From Sorghum bicolor (lineage: Eukaryota > Streptophyta > Magnoliopsida > Poales > Poaceae), in assembly GCF_000003195.3 (NCBI RefSeq), contig NC_012872.2, positions 53,487,695 to 53,551,694 of the forward strand: a stretch of DNA of 64,000 nucleotides. The letters are read 5' to 3'. This document shows positions 20,233-32,200 of this stretch, one piece after another. Numbering within the stretch: position 1 is the stretch's first letter; each line of letters starts with the position of its first letter. The notes below the pieces were generated by a model. That model saw only the letters and a program-made list of their open reading frames with translations, was not told where the DNA came from and made no database searches. The translations under genes were made by a program, and so were the position numbers.

Positions 20233-23200
20233 GTGAGTCCTAGTCTCTCTCTCTCTTTCTCTCTCCCTCTCCCTCTCTCTATCTCTCATCTAGCACAGTA
20301 GCAGTAGTGGGCAGAAAAGTGCATGTTAGAGTTTCTGTTTTCCATAACTGGGCTAACCCTAGAGGGTTAGGAATATAGTATCATACACATGGGCCTCATG
20401 GGCCTAGCCTCATGGGCCTATACTCTAACACCCCCCCGCAGTCTGAACTACCGTCGCAGCGGAGTTTACAGACTGGACACGAAAGAAAAAAAGTACAACA
20501 CATGAGCCCCCCCGCAGACACAACTAGCCACTGGTGATGTTGAGGCTGGTGCGGAACTCGGTGAAGGTCGAGGACGGGAGACCCTTGGTGAAGATATCGG
20601 CGAACTGGGAGGTGGTCGGGACGTGAAGGACCCGAACATCGCCGACAGCGACCCGGTCCCGGACGAAGTGTAGGTCGATCTCCACGTGCTTGGTCCTCTG
20701 GTGTTGGACCGGGTTGGTGGAGAGGTACACCGCACTGACGTTGTCGCAGTAGACCAGTGCGCTCCGAGAGAGAGGGCTGTGGAGCTCGGCGAGGAGCTGA
20801 CGGAGCCACGAAGCCTCAGCCACGCCGTTGGCGACAGCGTGGTATTCCGCCTCGGCACTGGAGCGGGAGACGACTGGCTGGCGTTTGGACGACCAAGACA
20901 CCAGGTTGCCGCCTAAGAAGACGGCGTAGCCGGAGGTGGAGCGGCGGGTGTCCGGACACCCGGCCCAGTCGGCGTCAGTGTAGACGACGAGCTCGGTGGA
21001 GGGCGACCGTCGGTGAAGGAGGAGACCGAAGTCGACGGTGCCGCGGAGGTAGCGTAGGATCCGCTTGAGAGCGGTGAGGTGTGGCTCACGAGGATCATGC
21101 ATATGAAGACAGATCTGCTGAACTGCATAGGTGATATCCGGGCGGGTGAAGGTGAGGTACTGAAGTGCCCCGGCAAGACTCCGATATGCAGTAGGATCTG
21201 TAACAGGTGTACCCTCAGCCTCCGAGATCTTGCCCTGTGTGTCAACTGGAGTGGAGCAGGGCTTGCAGTCAGTCATCCCAGCTCTCTCCAGGATATCAAG
21301 AGTGTACTGCCGCTGGTGAAGGAGTAATCCAGCAGGGTGAGGCTCAACAGTGACCCCGAGGAAGTGATGTAGGGCACCCAGATCCTTCATAGCAAACTCC
21401 TGCTGAAGAGAGGTGATGATCCGCCGAAGGAGTGACTCAGTGGAGGCTGTGAGGACAATGTCATCAACATAGAGCAGCAGATATGCAGTCTCAGTCCCAT
21501 GGTGAAAGATGAACAGAGAGGTATCTGACTTCGCCTCCACAAATCCCAGAGCCTGTAGAAAAGTAGCAAACCGATGGTTCCACGCTCGGGGGGCCTGCTT
21601 GAGGCCGTAGAGAGACTTGTTGAGCCGACACACCATGTCGGGACGAGAAGAGTCAACAAACCCCGCAGGCTGACTGCAGTAGACTGTCTCAGTCAGAACG
21701 CCATGTAGGAAGGCATTCTTGACGTCCAGCTGATGCACGGGCCACCCGCGCGTGAGAGCAAGCGAAAGCACCGTGCGGACGGTGGCCGGCTTTACCACCA
21801 GGCTGAAGGTCTCGTCGTAGTCGACACCGGGCCGCTGAGTGAAGCCCCGGAGAACCCAGCGAGCCTTGTACCGCTCAAGGGTGCCGTCAGCCCGGCGCTT
21901 GTGGGTCCAGATCCACTTGCCGGTGACGATGTTGGAGCCCGGGGGACGAGGGACGAGATCCCAAGTATGGTTGGCGAGGAGGGCCGCGTACTCCTCTTCC
22001 ATCGCTCGGCGCCAGTGAGGGTCCAGCAAGGCCTCGCGGACGGAAGAGGGTACCGGTGAGACCTGCGAGTCCCCGGGCATCGCCGCAAGAGCCCGGGGCT
22101 GCAAGGTCCCAGCCGCGTGGCGCGTCACCATCGGGTGAACATGACGCGGGTGTCGGTGAAGGAGCGGAGGGTGGTACACCGGCGTCGCGGCCCGAGAGGC
22201 TGGGTGCCTCGGCGGCGGGGTCGGTGTCGGCGGCGGGGAAGACGTCGCCGGTGGCGCAGGTGACCCCGGGGTGGAGGGGGCCACCGGCGCCGCCGGAGGC
22301 AGCGGCGCCAGCCGGGCACATCGCTGGTAGACGCGCACCGGCTGGGCGAAACGTGCCGGTGGGGCCGGAGTCGGAGACGCCGACCCGGGACCCACGTCGG
22401 TAGCACGTCGCTGGTAGACACGCACCGGCTGGGCGAAGCGTGCCGGAGGGGCCGGTGTCGAAGGTGCCGACCCGGGACCCGTGGCAGGAGCAGGGGCCGG
22501 GCCGGAAGGTGACCCCGCGGGACCCGGGCAGGGTAGAGGCCCCGAGGTGTCACGGGCGACAGGCGACGTAGCAGTACCTGCAGGAAACACCGTCAAAGGT
22601 GGCTCGACCACCGGGTCAGTAGGAAACACAGAGGAGAGGTCAAGCTCCGAGGTGGAAGCAGGAGTGGTAGTGGTGGAAAAGGGAAAGATCGACTCATCGA
22701 ACACCACATGGCGAGATATGAGGACTCGACGAGAGGTAAGGTCGTAGCATCGGTACCCCTTGTGATCCGGGGAGTACCCAAAGAAGACACAGAGAGTCGA
22801 ACGGGGTGCCAGCTTGTGAGGAGCGGTGGCGGTGTTGTTGTGGTAACACGCACACCCAAAGACTCGAAGGTGATCATAGCGAGGAGGGGTACCAAAGAGA
22901 GCGTGGTGAGGTGTGGGAGCTGGACAAGCAGCGGAAGGAAGGCGGTGAAGGAGGTAAGTGGAGGTGTGCAAGCTCTCGGCCCAGAAGCGAGCAGGAAGAG
23001 AGGCCTGGAGCAGGAGAGTGCGCACGGTGTCGTTGGTGGTGCGAATCATGCGCTCAGCCTTGCCGTTTTGAGAGGATGTATACGGGCAAGACATGCGCAA
23101 CTGGACACCGTGAGAGAGAAAGAAGGCACGGGAGGTGGAGTTGTCGAACTCCCGACCATTGTCACACTGGACGGCCTTGATAGTGAGGCCGAACTGAGTG

Positions 23201-26200
23201 GACACCCAAGCAAAAAAGTGGACAAGCGCGGGAAAAGCATCAGACTTTGCACGTAAAGGAAAAGTCCAGGAGTAATGAGAATAATCATCGACCACCACAA
23301 GATAGTACCTGTATCCAGAAATACTGATGACAGGAGAGGTCCATAAGTCACAATGTACAAGGTCAAAAATGCGGGCCGCATGAGAAGAAGAACTAGAAAA
23401 AGGAAGACGAACATGTCGGTCCAGTTGGCACGCATGACACAAATGCTCATCGTGAGCCCGAGTACATCGAATATCGGAACTACGACTAAGTTGCGTCAAA
23501 GCATCACGTCCAGGATGGCCGAGACGCCGGTGCCAAGTAGTGGAGGTAGTGGTGGCAAAGGCAGCTGAAAAAACTGGCTTAGGAGGCGAGGCAGATGCCG
23601 GAAAACGAAGAGTGTAAAGGGGCCCCGTGCTGTCACATCGGAGTAGAGGACGCCGGGAAGCCAAATCCTTCACAGTGAGACCAGAAGAGTCAAATTCCAC
23701 AGAACAAGAATTGTCAGCTGTAAAACGACGAATTGAAAGAAGATTGTGAACCATAGAAGGAGCAACAAGAAGACGAATTGAAAGAAGATTGTGAACCATA
23801 GAAGGAGCAACAAGAACATCAGGAAGACAAAAGGAACCATGGGGGCCGGCGGCACCCACAGAGGTGACAGGAAGACAAGACCTATTAGCGACCATAATGG
23901 ACGAAGGGAGAGAAGGAGAAGGAGGGTGAACAAAAGAAAGTATACCGGGGTTAGGAGTAGTGTGGTAAGTAGCCCCAGAGTCGGCGACCCACTCCGGCCC
24001 AACTGGAGGAGTCAGGGCCATGGTACTGAAAGAGTGCGCCAAGGCCGCCTGGTCCCAGCCGGCAGGCCCGGTGGGTGCCGTCCACGGGGTCACAGAGGGA
24101 AACCCCGGGGAAGCACCAGCGAGCATGGCCGCCGGCGGGCGAGGCTCTCCACCGGGAGCCTGGAACGGCCACATGGAGATGCGCCCTGACCATGGGTTGT
24201 GGAAGGATGGCCAGGGTGCACCTCGTGGGGCCGGCGGCGTCGTGGTGCCCCCGCGACCTCCTCCACGTCCCCCGCCACGGCGACGGCGACCGCCATGCCC
24301 CCCCCCACCCCCGCTCGGCCCAGGGGGAAGAGGACCAAGGAGTGACGACTGTGGTAACGGGGTAGGACGGGGCGGAGGAGTGGCAGCGAGAGCAGTCGAG
24401 GAGGACGAGGACCCCGAGGCGGAGGTGGACCCAGGCTGCAGACCCTGAGTGAGCTCCTCCATGACAAGGTCGTCACGGACCTGCAGGAAGGTGGGGAAGG
24501 GCCGCTGTCGGGTGATCCACGTCCGGAGGTAGGAGTAGCGGTCACTGAGCCCGCGGAGAACGTTGAGGACCAAGATGCGGTCCTCCACGGGCCAGCCGAG
24601 GTCGCCGAGAGAGTCCGCCATGCCCTTCATCTGGCGGCAGTACTCGCTGACGGAGAGGTCGCCCTGGACGAAGGTCCGGAAGCTCGCGTCGAGCCGCAGA
24701 GCCCGGGCTTCGGCGTTGCCCAGGAACTGGCCCTCGAGCGCCAGCCAGGCCCCGCGAGCGCTCGGGGTGTTGCGGACGAGGTCGTGGAGGTCTAGGGAGA
24801 TCGTCCCCAGAATCCAGGAGAGGACGATGCTGTCGAGGCGCAGACACGAGGGGGTCGGGACCGTGCTCGCGGCGTCGACGAGGACGTGGTCGTCGAGGGC
24901 GTAGCGGCGGAGGGTGAGGAGGACCAAGTCTCGCCAATGAGCGTAGGAGGGTGACTCGGGTTCAAGGACGACCGGGACGAGGAGGCGGATGTTCTGGACA
25001 CCCCCCGCCCCCACGTCGGCTGGAGAGTGGGAAACTGTCCAAAATAGGTTGGGGAAGGAGGAGGGGGAGGAGGCCGGTCAGCCATGGACGCGCGGCGGCG
25101 GCCCAGAGGAGCTCACCGGCCGGCGGCGGCCCTGGAGAAGGCCAGGCGGCTGCCTGGCGGCTGACGGGTGGGAGGAAGGGGAAAGCTGTCTGATACCATG
25201 TTAGAGTTTCTGTTTTCCATAACTGGGCTAACCCTAGAGGGTTAGGAATATAGTATCATACACATGGGCCTCATGGGCCTAGCCTCATGGGCCTATACTC
25301 TAACAGTGCAGTGCAGGTCATGCATGTGTCCTCATTTCAGGGGAACAAGTGGATCTCATACTTGTGCTCCACATGTTTTGCACATATTTGCATATATGAT
25401 ACTCACTACCATTGTGCTCAAAAGGAACCTTTCTCTAGTTGACGTCTTGATGTTCCTTTGAAATCACTTTCCTTAACTTTCACACAGGTGCTATTTGACG
25501 CAGTCCCAGGAATAAAATTTCAAGATGCGATCGAGCTTATTGGTATGCAGCCACTTCCTTCAACGACTGCCGCTTGGAAGAGGTTCATAACCATCTCTGC
25601 TGTGACGTTCTGTTTGCTACTAAACTTATTTTCTTTTCTTTTTTTGGTTTAATCTTTGATCCTATAATATCAATTATTATGCATAATGCCCCTGATGCAT
25701 ATATATCTTCCATATTGTCTCACGTGCGGAATAGTCAATCTGCCTTTTGTCTTGCTACATGTTCATAATGTTAAGGTATAATAGTCAAGGGTATTAGTGT
25801 GAGTTGTGTGAGTTGGGTCTTGTTGACCCATGTAACTTTTCTTCTACCTTAATGAAATGGCGCACAGTTCTCCTGCGCTGTTCGAGAAAAAAAAGGGTAT
25901 TAGTGTGATCTCCTAGTCTAGGGTTTCCCTCTTTGTGTCACTCATGTACAGTTATTCAATTCAGTCCCTAATATTTGTAACACATAATATATTACTATAC
26001 AGGACAAAAGGAAACAAAAGTAACCTATGCCGGACATCATGTTCTAATGATTAGTTTGTTTCATGTGACAGGATGCATGATATTGAACTGATGCACATGC
26101 GATATTCTCTTCAGTCAGTTGTGCTTGCTCTAGGAGAGATGGAAAAGTGTACAGGTGATGGGAATGAGTGTTATTATCATAAAGCATTGTCATATCTCAG

Positions 26201-29200
26201 GGAGATGCAAAATTTTATGGAGGCTATCAAAAGTTCTCCAAGAAAGGTTGGCTCTTCTGTGATATGTTCTTATTCAGGTGCACTTTTTTTTTTGGCAAAG
26301 ACATTTTTTTTGTTCCTCAAAGTAGCAAAATTGTGGAGCTATCAGTTTAATATACTATTAGGAGCAACCTAATGCTTACTATGTTTCTTTTTGCAATGAG
26401 TGTATGCTTGTCAAATTTCATCATTTTTTTATTAATAACTAATTGAATAATATGCCGACCTTGTGATACAAAAGTTTTTTTTGAGCATATTGTGTCATAA
26501 AATTCGTACGTGAAAGAACTTCATGATTTGTGTTCATATGAACAGTATACTATACGAAGAATTGATAGTAAAATTATAGTTTTTGTCAAGGGCGTTGGGG
26601 TACGGGGTACATCAAGACCCTCAACAAACTGAGCTAGGCTCATCTTCCTTCCCTACATAATGCAATATTCATAAGATGATTCATGCTTTGTGTGATTTAT
26701 CATTGATGTAAAGAGCTACGAAATTTAAGAACGTGCACTTGTCTGGAAAAAAGGCAAAATATCAGATCTTAATATTCTATGTCCTTCATTGGTAGCTATG
26801 CTGTGAACGGATTGAGCTATTACTATTTATCAAGAGTAGCATAACTTTTACAAATGTTTAAATCATCTTGGTTTTGTGTGCCTGATCATAAATATAAAAA
26901 TATTAAATGGATTTTATTAACGCAAGATTAAACTTTTTGAAGCTTCTTTTTTGGTAGTGTTACAACTGATTTTAAATTGTTGATGCTAGTTATTCCTGTG
27001 TGATATCACATTCAATATTTTAAAATGGGGTTCCTTATGCTATTAAGCTTCATTTTTCTATATTATTTTGCAGATTTTCATGGTTAGCATTATATTATCC
27101 TTGTTACACATGGATGACTCTGCCAAATTGTCTCAATCAGTCCCTTCTGAGTGCTATGTTACTCATGAATGCCATGATATTAATATCGAATCTGAGGGAA
27201 AGAACATGGTGGTATATTTTGTTGGGCTTTTACTTGATATACTTCATCATAATCTCCAATTAAAAGGCTCTGAGAAGGATCACCTTTCAAGTACTGGTCT
27301 GTCACCTGCTGGTAGACAAGCATTAGAATGGAGGCTCAAACATGCCAAACATTCCATCGAAGACTTGGACTGGCGTCTATCTGTTCTAAAACGTCTTCCA
27401 CCTCTGTCTGAGCGGCAGTGGAGTTGGAAGGAGGCATTAGTTCTTCTACGTGCTGCTCCTTCAAAGTTACTGAATCTGTGAGTTTTTCTATGATGTAATT
27501 TGTTCTCCTGCTATATTCTGTTGTATTTAAATTTTATGCTTTACCAAAGTTCCTAGTATTTCCCATGGGGAGGGGGCTCTTCTCCCTCCTTTGTACTGTT
27601 CGTCTTTTCTCTCTTAATGAAATGATGTGCAACTCTCTTGCGTGTTTGAGTAAAAATGCTTTACCAAAAGATTGTCTTTTGATCTCATTGGTTGAAATTC
27701 TTTTGGGGCTAGAAGTATCTACATGTTTTATCTTAAAAAATTATAAGGTCAGTGAGTTCTATGGAGCTAAACATCCCTGGCTGTTCTGTGGCCCTGCCTT
27801 GTCGTTTTCACCATTCCAAAATAGTTTTCTTTTTACGTACACATCAGTTGAAGTTTGTGTAATATTTAGGATTCTATACATGTCATGGGAATGACTTCTC
27901 ACTTCACAGTTGACTGTCACTTATTTTCTCAGACATGTACAATCTCATCTGAGACACAAGAACTGTTTTGTCCTCATTCCAATTTGTCATGTTTGCTCAT
28001 CTGAACCCTAAACAATGGACTATTGTTCTCAATTCTGTGAGTAGCTTACATTCCATTGATCAATGCTACTGAGACCCTCTCAATGTAGCAAGAATAGTTC
28101 ATATACTGATATGATTGAAGCATTATCCCATTGAAAAACATACTGGATGGTTATTATATTGATCTCCAGAATTTGTGAGTTTTCTTCTTCTTTTTTGACA
28201 TCGTTAAATGTTTATAATCCTTTAATTAATATTTCTTTAATCTATCATGTACTTACTCTTGTACAGTTGTATTTTTGTGAAATTTTATTAGTCTTTTCTG
28301 AATACCATTCTCTTTGTGTGTGTGCGTGTGCGTGCCCACATGCATATCGTGTATTGTGTGAGCATGCATGCTTCTGTGTGGCATATATCAGTATGTTATG
28401 GAACATGGTTGTTATGATATATATTTACTGTTCACCATTCAAATTCTTGACAGATGCATGCAAAGGGAAAACTATGATATAGGAGAAGAAGCTGTACAAC
28501 GATTTTCTTTACCTCCCGAGGATAAAGCTTCCCTTGAACTAGCTGAATGGGTAGCTGGCGCATATAAAAGAGCATTGGTATGCTTACTCATGCAGTCATG
28601 CCAAGTGCTTGATTTTTGCTTTCCTTGATGTACATCGCACGTAGAATTCTGCTGTTACTTATCAGCCTTGGTCGCTGGAAGTTTCTCTTTCAAACTGTCG
28701 GAGGTTAAGTATGGGGAAGATTGACATATGCTACCTTGGTTTCAATCTCAAAAAAGTGATATTTTGGACATCTACATGGTCTCCAGAATGCAGTAATGCA
28801 CACTGACCACTGATCTCTATCATAGTATGCTTAAAACCTATCAAGGGCCTTGGATACTGAGAGCGAATAGGTCTTGGGAAATTGATTGATAGATTGATAT
28901 GTGTACAGGGTACAATATATAGGCAAGGATCTGGAGAGTTTATAGAAACACCCAATCAGCTGTGATCCTTGCTTAATTAGAGATCATCTACCATATTCCC
29001 TAAGGCAGCCCAGCTGAATAGGCTTGGGCGCCAGGTCCATGGCCGGCCCATAAGGCGCCTATTCTAACACGCCCCGCAGTCGAATCGTCATCCACTCTGC
29101 ACGTTTAGACTGGACCTAAACTCTGTGAATACTGAAGAAGGCAGCATTTAGTGAAGATATTTGCATATTGTGAAGAGGTGGGAACATGCAAAACCTGAAG

Positions 29201-32200
29201 ATCACCAATGGTGACTCGCTCCCGGATGAAGTGAAGATTGATCTCAATGTGCTTGGTTCGTTGATGCTGGATCAAGTTGAGCTGTGGCCTCAGCAACTCC
29301 ATTGGCCACCGCGCAATACTCGGCTTCAACACTGGATCTTGACACCGTATTCTAGCACTTGGAGGACCAAGAAACAAGATTGTCGCCAAGGAACATAGCA
29401 TAGCCAGAGGTGGACTTGCAGGTGTCCGGACAACCAGCCCAATCAGCGTCAGTGTAGACGACAAGATCTGTCGAAGTGGACGGTCGCAGTAGGAGACCAA
29501 GATGAAGAGTGCCTCGAACATAGCGAAGAATCCGCTTTAGGGCAGCAAGGTGAGGCTCACGGGGTTCATGCATATGAAGGCAGACCTGCTGAACGGCATA
29601 CACAATGTCTGGCCGAGTGAATGTCAAGTACTGTAGAGCTCCAGCAAGACTGCGGAAGTCTGTAGCATCAGACACAGGTGCCACATCAGCTGGAGCAACC
29701 TTCAGATTGATGTCAACTGGAGTGGAGCATGGCTTGCACTCTGTCATCCCGGCACAATCCAGAATGTCTAGCATGTACCTCTCGAGGGAGCCATCTGCTT
29801 GAAGTTTGTGCTTGAAGATCCACTTGCTAGTGACAACATTGGCCTGAGGGGGCAAGGTACGAGATCCTAGCACTACGAAAGGTCTTCGGCACCGGAGAGA
29901 ATAGTGCGGCATAGTGGGCTGTGAGCATCCGATAGCCGCTCTTCGAACGCGAGCCCATAGCGTGTTGGTTGGTTATTGGGGGAACAACATCAACACCATT
30001 GGGCAGTGGGGCAGCTGGTGTAGGAGCAGCCGGAGCAGACGGCGGATGAGGCCGTTGCATGTAGTGTTACATGATGTGCTGGACGAAGGGCGGGGACCCG
30101 AGCGGGGGTGCACGGGGTGCCTGAGAAGGCGCTGGGGAGCCCAGGACGATGCTGGAGATGACGTGCTTGTGCGAAGGGCAGGCAGGACGTACAATAGACG
30201 GGGGAGGCGCCTCCAGGTATGTTGGGCGTCTCCTGAGGCGCGTGGCGCGGGAGAGGCAGTCCTAGTGGTCGCGCGTGGCGCTGTAGGGGTCCCCGGTGCA
30301 CGCAGTGCTGGTGGGATGTAGAGCGCGGGCACCGAGAGATTATGAGAGGGATCGACAGGGGCGCTAGTGGCGTTGAAGGTGCTGCATGGTGATCCTGCAG
30401 CAAAACATTGTGCAGCGGTCTAATAGGAGCAGGCACAACATCAGAAGCATCAAGAAACTCGAGGTCCGCCGGAGTACTAGGACCATTGCTCTTAGCAAAA
30501 GGGAAGGCCGTTTCATCAAAGATGACGTGCCGGGAGATGGTGACTCTATTGGAGGAGAGGTCAAGGCAACGTATCCTTTATGGTGAGCGGAATAGCCTAG
30601 AAAGACGCACAAGACAGACCTAGGAGCAAGTTTACGAGGAGCGGTGGCAGACATGTTGGGATAACAATTGTAGCCAAAGATTCGTAGGTGATCATATGCC
30701 GGTGGCGTGCCGGGCAGGGCAAGGTGCGGCATGGAGAACTGGAGTCTTGGTGGGCAGGATGTTAAGCAAAACAGTCGCTGTAGAGAGGGCCTCCACCCAG
30801 TAGGAAGGAGGCATGGACGCATGAAAGAGCAGTGAGCGAATGACATTATTGATGGAGCGAATAATGCGTTTAGCTTTACCATTTTGTGGCGAGGTGTAGG
30901 GGCAAGACATGCGAACATGGATGCCCTGAGTGAGGAAGATGTGACGGGTCCTAGAGTTGTCAAATTCTTTCCCGTTGTCACACTGAACAGCCTTGACGCG
31001 GGCGCCAATTGGGTGGAGGCATAGAGGCGATGAAGTGAGCAAGTGTACTGAAAGTGTCAGATTTAAGCCGCAGCGGAAAAGTCCACAAATAATGAGTGCA
31101 ATCATCAAGTATAACCAAGTAATATTTATAACTAGAAATACTGACAACTGGAGAGGTCCACAAGTCACAATGAATAAGATCAAACTTGCTAGATGCACAA
31201 GAAATGGAAACATGAAAGGGCAGAGGAACATGGCGCCCTAGCTGAAAGCATGACATAAATCTGAACAATCCTGAATGTGACATGAAACACTAGAAGCGAG
31301 CTTGGATAACGCCTCATGACCGGGGTGGCCAAGATGCCGATGCCACAACGGAGATGGATCCTGAGCGACAAGGGAGTGTGCTGGAGGTAGGTGCAGTGGA
31401 TGTAGCGGCCCAGAGCTATTGCACCTGACAATCTCGGCCCGAGAGGAAAGAACCTTCATAGAACAACCAGCGGGGTCAAACTAGGGAGAACAATTATTGT
31501 CAATAGTAAATTGGCGAACAAAGATGAGATTTTTAGTAATTTCTGGCGACACAAGAACATTATTAAAACGTAAAGACGGAGACACCTCGGTGGAGCCAGT
31601 GACATTAACAGGGAGAATGGAGCCATTACCGACAACAATGGAAGGACGAAGGAGTAGGACACCACGAGAATAGAACATGTGAAAGGGAACTGAGATGCCA
31701 TATGGGAAGTAGCACCTGAGTCGAAGTACCACTCGTTGGAGGAAGGAGGGGTCAGCGACGTCGTGCTGAAAGCGTTGGTGTGGGCCGTCGGATCCCAAGA
31801 AGGGAGGCCGGCCACAGGGTTGTAGTACCCTGGGGCGACCCACTGTCCAGAGCCGTTAGGGGCAGGGATGGAAGCAGGCTGCTGGTGGGCGACGAACGCC
31901 TGCTACTGCTAAGCAAGGCCAGGCCTGTTGCTGCGCCTGCTGCTGTGCCTGCAGGTGAGGGGGCACCGGGATGGGTGCCAGGGAAGGACAAGGACCCGCT
32001 GGCCACATTTGAATGGACCCCATCCATGGGTTGTAGATGTTGGGCCAGGGCCAATTGCCGTCAGCAGGCGGCTGCTGCTGCGTCTCGGCAGGGCGTGGTC
32101 CCTGGCCGCTGGAGGTGCCACCTTTGTTGCTTCCTTTGTCGCCACCGCCGCGCTTGCTGCGACGGCTGTTGGAAGACTTGGAGCCCCCACCAGCGCTATC

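Larger units (their letters stand above)
20324..25305 (-). mobile_element. complete, apparently young Ty1/copia element, 107-bp LTRs
   Basis: It has LTRs at both ends that I read as identical base for base (107 bp, TGTTAGAG to CTCTAACA). The 5-bp duplication GTGCA flanks it (20319-20323 and 25306-25310). On the minus strand the 5' LTR (25199-25305) is followed directly by TGGTATCAGA, an initiator Met-tRNA primer-binding site. A purine tract CTGCGGGGGGG precedes the 3' LTR (20324-20430). Between them is one long gag-pol frame. Total length is 4982 bp. It lies in an intron of the large gene, antisense to it. Identical LTRs and an open frame point to recent insertion and possible activity. Confidence 0.95.

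Noticed and set aside
20243..20288. CT-rich tract after exon 5 as a regulatory site
   Set aside because: A simple microsatellite within an intron, with no further support.
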